The notes under the pieces are model-generated. The model was given only the letters and a program-made list of their open reading frames with translations. It did no database searches and was not told the origin of the DNA. Shown in pieces: positions 20,599 through 30,323 of a stretch of 64,000 nt of DNA. The position numbers and the translations under genes were made by a program. The stretch's first letter is position 1; every line of letters begins with the position of its first letter. The stretch comes from Cryptomeria japonica (lineage: Eukaryota; Streptophyta; Pinopsida; Cupressales; Cupressaceae), in assembly GCF_030272615.1 (NCBI RefSeq), contig NW_026729164.1:1-64000 (forward strand), in the 5' to 3' direction.

Positions 20599-21861
20599 TG
20601 TAAGAATGAGGGATGCTCTAATAGATTTTAGTATGAGATGCGTTATAGGCTAGGTATGATTTTAAAATGCAATAAACTAAATGATAAGATGACAAGATTA
20701 GTATGAATACTATCCTAGCATACTATATTTAGTCTATGATTGAACTAAAATGATAAAGAAAGTAATCTAAACATGCATATTTAGTCTACTTCCTGATTTA
20801 AAGAGAGGCTAAATGATGAACATATATGAAATGAAAGCTTGAATATATTTGAGCATAAGTGTGATGCTACAAATTTGAAGGATGATTGTTGAAAATGGAG
20901 GAGTGAGAGCTCTATTTATAGCAAGAATAGGGCAATGGATGGTCAAGATTGAATGGTTTAATCAAGGGTTGAGTTTGAAAGTTGGGGATCCATGTGCACG
21001 ATTTGCACCAATGAAATGATGACAAGTGTCATCATAGGGTTGGGTTGAAAGAAGGGGTTGGAGACATTGAATGCCTGAGAAGACCTCATGGTTATCTAGA
21101 GGCTAAGGGTCAAGTCTAAGTTAGGATTACCCACTGGATTAGGAGTTAATCCAAGGATAAACCTTTGTGCAAATGATTAAGAGATAATCATGGTCAAAGC
21201 ATTAAAGGCCTGATGAGACCCTTGGGTTGGGTAGAGGTTGAGTCAAAACAAATGTTTTAACCATGTAGGAGGGTTTGGGTTAACCATTAATGGTTATTGG
21301 AGACTTTGTGGATTAAGTGGTTGAAGGTTGGAAGCTTTCAAAGGTTATCAAAGACTTTGAGACATTTAGTGGTTGAAGGTTGAAAGCCTTTAATGGTTAT
21401 CAAAGACTTTGAGGCTTTGAGAAGTGACTTCCCTTTGCTTAGGGATGTGACAAAGTTTAGAGGAGGGGTTAGGTTAATTAGAAGCAATTAGAAGATTCTA
21501 GAAGGGATTAGAAAGGGGTTTGGGATTTTACAAGTGGATGGGGGGATAATAGGATTTAATTGATTTAAATGATTTAATTCAATTTGGTTGCAATTTGGAG
21601 AAATTAAATAAATTAGATTTATTTAATTTTAGGATAACTATTTAATTAAATTTGAATTTAATTAAAAGTGGATAGGGGGAATTTAATTGAATAAAATGAT
21701 TTATTCAGTAAATGGGTATACTGAATTTTATTTAAATAAATTGAGTAATTTACTTAATAAAATAGAAGAATGTGGATAGTTTAATTAAATTGGATTTAAT
21801 CAAATAGGAAAATGAACATAAAATATTCATTTAGGAATATGGTCATTTTTATACGTCTACA
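20599..21861 (-). repeat. E2 5' LTR
   Basis: It begins on the minus strand TGTAGACGTATAAAAATG at 21861. Bases 21861-20828 match the 3' LTR with about a dozen differences. The inner limit is uncertain: homology stops at 20823-20828 because the 3' copy is truncated, and the true end is placed at TACA (20599) before a TTTG. A TATA-like box lies at 20920-20913. If the LTR ended at 20828, R plus U5 would be only about 60 bases, against over 400 in E3. Confidence 0.7.
20913..20920 (-). promoter_or_regulatory. E2 LTR TATA box
   Basis: TATAAATA on the minus strand in the context CTATAAATAGAGCTCTC. It matches the position and form of the E3 LTR box (CTATAAATAGAACCC at 27195). This is the likely Pol II promoter of E2. 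Confidence 0.7.
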
Positions 21862-21959
21862 GGAAACCTTTGAGAAAAATCTCAAATTGAATGATGAAGG
21901 AATGGGAAAATATTCTTTGCATAATTTTCCACTTTCACCTAAGTTATATGGAAAGCCTA
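21862..21959 (+). repeat. 98-bp target duplication, right copy
   Basis: Second copy of 2635-2732, starting directly after the TG terminus of the E2 5' LTR. One mismatch to the left copy. E1 coding continues from it into ACAAATATCC. Confidence 0.93.
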
Positions 21960-22342
21960 CAAATATCCAATCAAAGACCTCAAAGAAATCAAAAGATATG
22001 TTTAATGGAGCATTTGTTAGAGTTGGAACCCTTGAAGAAGAAACCGAAGACAAGGACATTCTTGGTTGGTTGTATAAAGATGAAAATGAAACTATAGAAA
22101 CAGCTATAGAAGTCAATATTCCCATAGAACAATATGGCAATGGTTATAAGATCATGCAAAAAATGGGATATGAAGGAAAAGGACCAATTGGTAAGCAACA
22201 TCAAGGTATTTCAGAACCTATTTATCCCTACTCACAATCTAATGAAGATAAATCAAGACTTGGATATCTAAAATCAAATCAAAAGCAACATAATCATCAA
22301 CAGCCAAAGTGGAGGAAGAAATCAGTCTCTAAAGAAGAATAA
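21960..22342 (+). pseudogene. pol: E1 G-patch-like segment
   Basis: Continues the E1 polyprotein after the E2 insertion: EDKDILGWLYKDEN, IPIEQYGNGYKIMQKMGYEGK, GPIGKQHQGISEPI and SRLGY. The spaced glycines and MGY resemble a G-patch, an RNA-binding module also found next to the protease of some retroviruses. Homologous segments lie at the same place in E2 (13110-12970) and E3 (33100-33240). Ends at a TAA at 22340. Confidence 0.72.
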
Positions 22343-23551
22343 TGGAAAGAAAAGCTACATCAAGTAGTAGAAATAGTAGCCAATAAGCAGAAACAAGAAG
22401 AACATGAGAAACAAGAAGAAGAGATTGCAACACAAAGAAAAGAAGAATCTTGTCAACAAGTTCAAGGAATACGAGCAACTGCAAAATCTAAACAAGATAT
22501 TCCAGAAGCAGTAAAAATTGAGATAGCAGAAATCAAGGAACTTTTTGCACCATACAACATTCCTGTGTGGTATAGTGGTATAGTCCCAAACAATGGTTTA
22601 GAGATAGAATCAAATGAATATGAATAGGGTCCAAATGTCTCATATTGTATATCAAGTGAAGAAAGAAATGAAGAGCAAGAAGCTATCACAAAGGAAGACT
22701 TGTCTATTACAAAACAAAAGATGGCATTAGAAAGAAGACAAGAAGAACTTAGAATTGAGAGAAAAGAGGCATATACAAGACAACAAAAGAAAGGGGATGA
22801 CAAAGACAAAGAAATAATTCCACAAGAAGCAACAATAGATATGGATTAAGCATTTGGAAATATCAGATTTCTATCAAATAAAGAGCATAGTCAAGTAGGA
22901 TTGCCTATTAGTTCAGAAGAAGCTGAGTTTGAAAGAAGATAAAATCTAGCAAAAGAATTCTCTATATCATGTACACAAGTATGTCAACTTCAAAATGCAA
23001 ATGAATTTATTAAAAATAATCAAGAAGGAACTTGTAGTACTAAAGACATGTGTGTTGATATAACCCATTCGTTTAAGGGACAAACGTCAGATGAAGAGCC
23101 ATTTGAGTGCGAACTACAAAATGATGATTTTTTTAGAACTAACTGGAGAATACTTGGGAGAGATAATCCTCAAGATCATTCTATCTATGATATTACCTAC
23201 TCTACGCTAAATTATGATGATAATGTCATGAAATTTGAAGCACCTAACGATGACAATGAATATGACTTACCCCTTCTTCATCCTAAACTAATTGGTTGGG
23301 ATAATGTAGAAAACCCTGAATTAGATGTCTTTTCCAATGATCATGACTTAGTTGTGTATCTTAATGATGTCAAACCCATAAAACCTAAGATATCTTCCAT
23401 TGTGAAATCAAGTAATGTTTCTTGTAGTCAGGAGAATGCCAAACTTTCCAGTCACAAAATTGAAATAAAACAAGGAAAGAGACCTACTTTTGAAAACCAT
23501 TTCATGGCAACACTTAGATCAATCAAAAGGGAAAATAAAGGACGTATCTGA
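22343..23551 (+). pseudogene. pol: E1 variable spacer between protease and RT
   Basis: Same reading frame as the G-patch segment, with further stops near 22627, 22847 and 22940. The first part is Glu/Lys/Gln-rich and looks coiled-coil prone (EEHEKQEEEIATQRKEE, QQEELRIERKE). The second (23048-23551) has acidic residues and DLPLLHPKLIGWDNVENPELD, matching the E3 stretch IHPELIEWNQPNPPCLD. Frame is lost after 23551. The function of this spacer is unknown. Confidence 0.65.
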
Positions 23552-24288
23552 CGGTTAAAACCTCTTGGAGGCACCAGAAGATGGAAAGTTTGACATCCTC
23601 CCTGCATATTTTTTAGGAGAGATCTTCTATTCTAATAAAACCAATAGAAGTAATAAATATTGGAACATCAAAGGACCCCAAGATACTTCATTCTGCTACC
23701 TCAGATAAAGAGAGGAAAGAATACATAGAATTCTTTAGACAAAGACAATTAAATTTTTCTTGGTCCTATGTTGACATGTCGGGACTTAATCCAGATCTTA
23801 TAATGCATCATTTCAATGTGGATTTAAAAGCAAAACTAGTGTCAAAGCTGGATAAAAGCATAAGAGTCTGCACCGATTTCAGAGATTTGAACAAAGCATG
23901 TCTGAAAGATGATTTCCCACTACCCAACATTGATATAATTGTGGACTTATCAATAGGGCATGAGATGTTTTCATAAATGGATGGCTTCTCAGGATACAAT
24001 CAAATAAGAATTGCCCCTGAAGATCAAGAAAAGACAACATTCACCTGTGCATGGGGTACTTATTGCTGGAATGTTATGCCATTTGGGCTTAAGAATGCAG
24101 GAGTGACTTATCAAAGGGCTATGACGAAAATTTTCCATGATATAATGCATACATTTATGGAAGATTATGTAGATGATATACTTGCAAAATCTCATACAAG
24201 ACAAGAATATTTGAACATCATAAGCAAGATCTTTGATAGGCTGGAAAGATATCAATTGAGATTAAATCCAAAGAAATGTGCATTTTGA
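23552..24288 (+). pseudogene. pol: E1 reverse transcriptase with internal deletion
   Basis: RT motifs present: SYVDMSGLNPDLIMHH, CTDFRDLNKACLKDDFPLPNID, MDGFSGYNQIRIAPEDQ, MPFGLKNAGVTYQRAM and YVDDILAKS. About 50 residues are missing: the text jumps from HHFNVDLKAK to LDKSIRVCTDF, whereas E3 has the KPVKQKLRKM to NIVPVGKP block between. Frameshifts precede 23776, and a TAA interrupts at 23974. Ends at a TGA near 24286. Confidence 0.85.
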
Positions 24289-24683
24289 GTAACCTCTAGA
24301 AAATTTCTTGGGTACATTATATCAGCCCGTGGAATTGAAGTAGATCCTAAAAAGGTCAAAGCCATCATGGAGATGGAGTCACCTAGGAATATAAGTCAAT
24401 TGAGATCTTTACAAGGAAGATTGCAATCAATCAGAAGATTTGTCTCTCAATTAGCAGATAGATGTCATCCATCCACTCATCTTCTACATAAGAATGTTCC
24501 ATTCAAATGGGATGAGAAATGTGAAGAGGCTTTTATGAAAATCAAAGAATATCTCATGAATCCTCCAGTACTGGTATCACCAATAAAAGAGAAACCATTG
24601 TTGCTCTATATCTCGGCGACAAACGTATCATTAGGCACTCTCCTAGCTCAACATGATGAAGAAGGAAAAGAAAGAGCAGTGTG
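24289..24683 (+). pseudogene. pol: E1 RT thumb/connection and start of RNase H
   Basis: Same frame after the stop: KFLGYIISARGIEVDPKKV, NISQLRSLQGRLQSIRRF, HLLHKNVPFKWDEKCEEAF and LLLYISATNVSLGTLLAQHD. It is cut at AVCY by copia element C; the other half (ISRTLVGYELNY) resumes at 47440. Confidence 0.85.
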
Positions 24684-24688
24684 TTACA

Positions 24689-25747
24689 TGTTGGTATTTT
24701 GGTATGGTTTTGTCATTGATGTCAACACCTACTAAAATCATTTCGGAGATCCAACAAACATTCACCGGCAAGCAAGTAACTATTACACAGTTACTGGTAT
24801 ATGGTACACCGACAGGCCATAATGATCACCGACACTTGGAATCGCATGGAAGACACTTGGTAATGTCGAAGACATCGTGTGGACATCTTATCTTGGAGAA
24901 TTGGTCATTGGTATATTCATATTTGCATATTTTCTTTTACTGGCAAATAGGTCCAAGGTTATCCAGGGTTACACCGGTAGGTTTATCTTTTCCAGATCAG
25001 CATGGCACGCTATGGAGATGATTAATTAATGTTGTAAATGCATTAAGCCAACGTGTTCAATCGGTTATTGCATTGGATATTATATTGTTTGTAAAATGTT
25101 TTTATTGTAATATCTTGTAAAGCTGACCTACTAAAATTGGTCTTAGGTTATGGTATAAATGTAAGGTCTTAATTGTAAGATTGAATGTGGAATGCGAAGA
25201 AGGTATATTGTGAAGGGATATGCGAGATTAAGCAGAGCTATACATGAAGATATCATTTGAAGGTGAAGCTAGGTTTTTGTGAAGGCATATTAGTATTACA
25301 CTGATACTAAATCCAGCATATGAAGATGTTATTTTGTGTAGTACATTCTTATTGGATTTAACCATCCAATTGTAGTTAGTGTGACTCCCATTTGTGTTTG
25401 AGCAATGAGATCTAGGCGCTTGGCCTTTCTGCATGTGCAAACCCCATTTATGTACACTTACTATCTGCAATAGTATCATCTGATTGTGGGTAAGGTTTCC
25501 CATCATGGTTTTTACCCTTACAGGGTTTCCACATACAAACATTGGTGTCATGTGTTGTGGATGATTTTATCTATTGGTTTTATGCATTAATCTTTACCGG
25601 TATTGCATTTATCTATTAAATATGTCCACTGGTATAATAGACTATCTCACTGGTATTAAAGCAGTAATTGATTAAGTTGGTTTTGGTTTAAAGTTTAAGA
25701 CAATTTATTCACACCCCCCCCCTCTCAGTTTTCCCTGGGACCTAACA
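24689..25747 (+). repeat. C 5' LTR
   Basis: Starts TGTTGGTATTTTGGTATGG and ends GGGACCTAACA. It is a direct repeat of 46379-47434 and is followed by ATTGGTATC, the beginning of a primer-binding site. Confidence 0.9.
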
Positions 25748-25749
25748 AT

Positions 25750-25756
25750 TGGTATC
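25750..25756 (+). other. C primer-binding site, split by E3
   Basis: TGGTATC here plus AAAGCTAAG after 41855 make TGGTATCAAAGCT, close to the plant initiator-Met tRNA-type site TGGTATCAGAGC. E3 entered between, duplicating GTATC (25752-25756 and 41851-41855). Confidence 0.85.
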
Positions 25757-27618
25757 TGTAGTCACATAAATCTGTCCACTTAATTAAATGAATACTTAGT
25801 ATTTATTTGATTATTTAACCATCAATTAATAATTAATTAAATTAATATTTAATTAATTCATCTTAACCCTATTCTCCTATTAATTAAATAAATTATTCAA
25901 TTTATTTGATTTAATTCACTTAACCAAATTCAGACCATTAATTAAATAAATAAATCATATTTATTTAATTAAAATATTCTCACATTTAAATAAATTAATA
26001 TTTATTTAAATCCCCCAAAATCCCACCTCTCACATTTAAATAAATTAACATTTATTTAAATCACCTTTATCCTCTACCCACTTGTATTTTCCTACAAAAG
26101 CAAGTTGCACAATTATTTTAAATAAATAAATCATTTATTTAAAATCACCTTTATCCTCCACCCACTTGTATTTTCCTACAAAAGCAAGTTGCACAACTAT
26201 TTTAAATAAATTATTTATTTAAAATCCTATTTATCCTCACCCACTTGAAACCTTTAATGGTTTCCCTTAAAGTAGTCAAACTTGATGGCTTTAAAGTCTT
26301 CAAACTTGATGGCTTCCTTCTATAATCTTCTTAAGACTTTAATGGTTTTCCTTAAAGTCTTCAAGCCTTTAATGGTTCCCCTCAAAGTCTTCAAGCATTT
26401 TAATGCTTTATCTTCCTTTTTCTCATTTAAATAAATTAATATTTATTTGAATATTTATCCAAATACAACTTGCACACATTTATTGAAATAAATGAATTTT
26501 TATTTTAATAAAATCCTATTTTCCCTCACCCACCAAATCCACTTGCAAAATCTAATCCCCTTCTAGATTCTTCTAACCCCTTCCTAATTAACTTAATCCA
26601 TCCCCTAATTATTGTCACATTCCTAAACAAAATGGAGTCACTTCTCAAAGCCTAAAAGTCTTTGATAACCATTAAAGGCTTTCAACCTTCAACCACTAAA
26701 TGTCTCAAAGTCTTGGATAACCTTTGAAAGCTTCCAACCTTCAACCACTAAATGGCTCAAAGTCTTTGAAAACCATTGAAGGCTTCCAACCTTCAACCAC
26801 TTAATCCCCAAAGTCTCCAATAACCATTAATGGTTAATTCAACCCACCCACATGGTTAAAACATTTGTTTTGACTCAACCTCTACCCAACCCAAAGGTCT
26901 CATCAGGCCATTAATGCTTTGACCATGATTATCTCTTAAACATTTGCACAAAGGTTTATCCTTGGATTAACTCTTAATCCAGTGGGTAATCTTAATTTAG
27001 ACTTGACCCTTACCTTCTAGATAACCATGAGGTCTTCTCAGGCCTTTAATGCCTCCAACCTCTTCTCTCAACCCAATCCTATGTTGACACTTGTCACCAT
27101 TTTATTGGTGCCAATTGTGCACATGGATCCCCAACTTTCAATCCTAACCCTTGTTAAGATTGCTCAATCTTAACCCTTCATTTCCCTATTTCTTCTATAA
27201 ATAGAACCCTTCTCCTCAAGCAAAAAGAGAAGCATTTTAGAGTATTGTTGTTATACTGGCATTAGCATAGAGCTTTTTCATAGCATCACTATCTACTCTA
27301 GCATAGTATTTAGCTTTTCATTTCATATTTGAAGCTTAGTATTAAATCTCAATCCTCCATAAGCATCCATAGTGCAAAAAGCTGCTGAGAGCTACACTCA
27401 TTTGGGACTTGGAGAGGAGAGGAACAAGGGAGGAGCAACTATGAGCATCTTGATTAGCTATTTCATTTTATGTTTATATGCTTTCTATTTCATGCTTAAT
27501 ATCTCTCTTGATATGCCTGTTTAGGATAATCTTTTGTTGCTAACACTAACGTTTGTTTCTTGTGCTCTTGTGTGTGTTGCCATCAAACAGATTTTCTAAT
27601 CCTTTTTGCAGAGCATCA
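25757..27618 (+). repeat. E3 5' LTR
   Basis: Runs from TGTAGTCACATAAATCTG to TTTGCAGAGCATCA. The first 500 bp are rich in ATTTAAATAAATTAA-type runs. Then come repeated near-copies of (C)AAAGTCTTCAAGC(C)TTTAATGG and CTTCCAACCTTCAACCACT (26250-26830). Parts of that second block are shared in reverse complement with the E2 LTR, supporting common ancestry. TATA at 27196. Confidence 0.92.
27196..27203 (+). promoter_or_regulatory. E3 LTR TATA box (5' copy)
   Basis: TATAAATA within TTCTTCTATAAATAGAACCC, about 420 bases before the LTR end. The 3' LTR has the same box at 41428-41435. It defines the likely start of R about 30 bases downstream. Confidence 0.72.
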
Positions 27619-27641
27619 TTTGGTGAACCCGACGTGAATCC
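27619..27641 (+). other. E3 primer-binding site
   Basis: TTTGGTGAACCCGACG... follows the LTR end CATCA. TGG at 27621-27623 would pair with a tRNA CCA end. I cannot assign the tRNA. Confidence 0.6.
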
Positions 27642-29497
27642 AAACACCAAAAAGATCATTTTTTTTTTTAACCAATAACATGTTTGAATGTTGAAAATGT
27701 CACACAGGTTGCGATTTTGACACTGTTTTGGTGCGTTTGGCATTATTTTGGCGCTATTCCCCCTATTTCAGTGCTTTTCCCTTCTCTGTCTTTCCCTTTC
27801 TTTTAATACGTTTGTGTTAAATAGTGCCTCTGTTCAAACGCAGACTAGCGCTATTGTAACAAAACGTTGTACAAATCACCTTGTAACCAAAAAAAAATAA
27901 AAAATTAGGCTTGTAGAAGCCCACCAAATAGGCGGATTTTACTAACTATTTTTCTCTTTTGTGCAGATTTAAATTAGATTAAAAAGTAGATTTATATTTT
28001 TTACTAACTTGTTTTTTGAAGTTGGTTTTAAAAATGAATTCACTTTTTATTTTGGTTTAAAATTAACTTCACATTTCAAATTTGGGCTTTTAAAAAAAGA
28101 ATCACACATTTGTTTGGGGCTCTTAAAAAGAATTTCATTGTTCCAAGGTAAAAAGAACCACAAACTTACACAAAAACAACTTTTTTTTTTTTTTTTGCAA
28201 GTTAGGAAACAAACTTCGTTTTGGTGCTTAAAATAAACAAGGCAAAATTTATTTCTTGCATCAAGATAAAACTCACAATCCACACTTCCATTTTTGGTGC
28301 AAATAAAATTCACAATCAACTTGTCTCATTTTTAAAGCAATCTTACTTCATGCAAACGTGTTTTTCATTAAGTTGACCAGGATTTTCAAATTCTAGTTTA
28401 CTCAAACAATTGCCTTTGAAAATTAAAAAGAACACCATGATTGTTGGAGCAACATCTCCAAATAGTTAGATCACATTGCAATGACAGATTAAAAAGAACA
28501 AGTGTTTTTCGTGCTTGGCACACTTGTGCAAAGAGTTGGTCGAGTGGTCCTACTTCTAACACACACTATCCTCTCCCTTGGCTCTCGTGGTCCTAGGTGC
28601 AAGAGAAAAGTGTTAGTAACGCTCAAATTTTATCTTTTTAAGAGAGGCCTGCCAAGGGATCGATACTCTTGGGAACGACCTCGAGCGGTAAATCCTTCGA
28701 GCCGCTATAGAAATCAGGTGAGAGCGAAAGCTGTAGCCTTGGGTATAGCTGTTCCTACAGTGTAACTGGCCGAAAGGACAAATGGGCCCCACCACCAGTT
28801 ACAAGGCTCTTAAGTGAGTCACTGCAGAATGAACTTATGTCCAAAAATATCGAACATGACTAAACACCTTTAAGTAGTAGCCCACCCGTTCTATTGATTG
28901 AGGATATTTGAGGTATAATTTAGTGCAAGAGCATAGATGGTTTTGCTCCCAAGATACTCACCATACATATTTCCTTGAGTAGAAACATAGCTTTTTGAAA
29001 GGTCACTTGTGGCTTGATAAAAGTGGTGACTCCCCCATCATAGGGATCATCTATTTGTTATGCTCGTGCAAGACTTAGTATATCACATCCTTACCTGCCA
29101 CGGCGGGATTCATAAGGTATGTAGTACCAAAGTCGAAGAAATGTCAAGATGTGGGCTAAATTTATCACAACTGGCCATTTGACCTTAGGGATAAAAAGTG
29201 TTTGAAGTGTGTTCGTTTTACAGACCTAGTGAGAATTGAGCCGACTTCAGGCTTTGGAAATACACCTTAAAATACATCTAAAGGAAGGGTCAAAAACAAG
29301 TCCAAGGATTGGGTTGATCTAGACCCATACTCATTTGTGCCTTTGAGGCAACATTCTTGTGTTTGTGTGCTTGCTTTGTTTTCTTGTCAAAGAAAAATCA
29401 GAAAATCAATCCCAAAAACAAAGTATTCATCCAACATCTGTCAACACAACCAAAAACATCAAAAACAAGGTACAAACAAACAAAGAATCAAAAATTT
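27642..29497 (+). other. E3 long structured 5' leader
   Basis: Non-coding, 1.86 kb. Visible structure: TGTAACTGG (28761-28769) pairs perfectly with CCAGTTACA (28795-28803); CTCGA/TCGAG (28680-28684, 28697-28701) and GCGG/CCGC (28685-28688, 28702-28705) interlock as alternative hairpins. GCTCCCAAGATACTCACC (28945-28962) is shared with the E2 leader. T- and A-rich runs lie at 27660-27670, 27890-27902 and 28181-28196. Short ORFs here have no homologue in the sister elements and look like chance. Confidence 0.6.
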
Positions 29498-29881
29498 ATG
29501 ACCATTCTTCACATCTTGCGAAAGAAGAAGTGTCATCAGAATATCACCTTGAAAAGGAGACCACTAAGCTCAAAGGCTTTGATCAAAAGGAGGAAATTCT
29601 TCTATCTCAATAGACAAATCTTTGTCTCACATAGAGTCTTTCTACATCGCATGCGTCTCTATCTTCAAGGTAAAACAAACGAGTTTGATTCAGAATCACT
29701 GAACCACAGAGCTTTTATGCAATATAGAGCTCTGAGTTATCACAAAAATCAAGGAGGAAAGATTAATCCCAATTTCTTCCCAAACATCTGTATCACCTAC
29801 AACACAGCTCGAGAAGTGCCACCAACGTCTGAAAGGGAAGAAGAAGAGTTTGTCCCATTTGTAACACAAAGTTTTTATTGA
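29498..29881 (+). CDS. E3 pre-gag ORF (conserved, unknown function)
   Basis: The start is placed at ATG 29498 (MTILHILRKKKCHQNITLK) because the E2 homologue begins at the matching residue, though the frame is open upstream to 29357. 127 residues: basic N terminus, KRRKFFYLNRQIFVSHRVFL core, NEFDSESLNHRAF, GGKINPNFFPN, YNTAREVPPTSE, acidic EEEE, and C terminus FVPFVTQSFY. Aligned end to end with E2, conserved blocks are NITLK, NRQ.F.SHRVFLH, EFD, GGKINP, YNT.R, PPT and FVPF.T.SFY. Gag's likely ATG is 30324, about 440 bases on, unlike the 1-base spacing in E2. Not a recognised family. Confidence 0.75.
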   Translation: MTILHILRKKKCHQNITLKRRPLSSKALIKRRKFFYLNRQIFVSHRVFLHRMRLYLQGKTNEFDSESLNHRAFMQYRALSYHKNQGGKINPNFFPNICITYNTAREVPPTSEREEEEFVPFVTQSFY

Positions 29882-30323
29882 AGTTGAAAACATTTTCATC
29901 CATCATCTCACTCATACATCATCACTTCATCATCAATCTGTCCCAACTCTCAAAACATTAAGAGGTTCTTTTCCCACGATTCCTTTTTTAGATATTGCTT
30001 GAAATCAAACACATCACATCACTTTTAGATTGTTTATACATCTAGGATAAGCTCATCCTAAGAGACGCATCTACGCAGGTTAAAACTAGTTCATGAGTGA
30101 ATCCTCTCATTACTAGGTAGTCAAAATCTGTAACACATCTCAGATTTCTCTACACCTTATCACATCCAAAATCATCAAAACAAACAAGCAATTCAAAGAA
30201 AGAATTCTGGTTACATTTACCTTTAGAGTGCTAGAGATCTACAATCCACCAACCATCAATCTTTCATTTCATCACCAACTCATCATCATCTTCAATCAAC
30301 TTCAAAACAAACTTGCAAACAAA
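29882..30323 (+). other. E3 spacer between pre-gag ORF and gag
   Basis: A-C-rich untranslated stretch with many CATCA-type triplets and no conserved coding. The gag frame is technically open from 30228, but the E2/E3 match begins near the ATG at 30324 (MAQTRSRSRQRE). Confidence 0.6.

Larger units (their letters stand above)
2733..21861 (-). mobile_element. E2: Tat/Ogre-type element with antisense PMD gene, nested in E1
   Basis: This is a 19.1-kb minus-strand Ty3/gypsy element. In its own 5'-3' order it has a 5' LTR (about 21861-20599), a long leader holding a solo LTR, the pre-gag ORF (16448-16062), one continuous gag-pol reading frame (16060-8606) broken only by nonsense codons, and a 3' region with conserved hairpins. 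An oppositely oriented PMD gene (4219-7137), a polypurine tract (3784-3770) and a truncated 3' LTR follow. The LTRs differ by about a dozen bases in 1.03 kb. The flanks are a 98-bp duplication of E1. It is probably dead, with thirteen in-frame stops. Confidence 0.9.

Noticed and set aside
26250-26830. Independent tandem repeat in the E3 LTR
   Set aside because: The repeated AAAGTC/CTTCAACC words are part of the LTR itself and occur in both LTRs and, reversed, in the E2 LTR.
28009-28319. Short ORFs in the E3 leader
   Set aside because: Low-complexity Lys/Phe composition with T runs and no match in the E2 leader.
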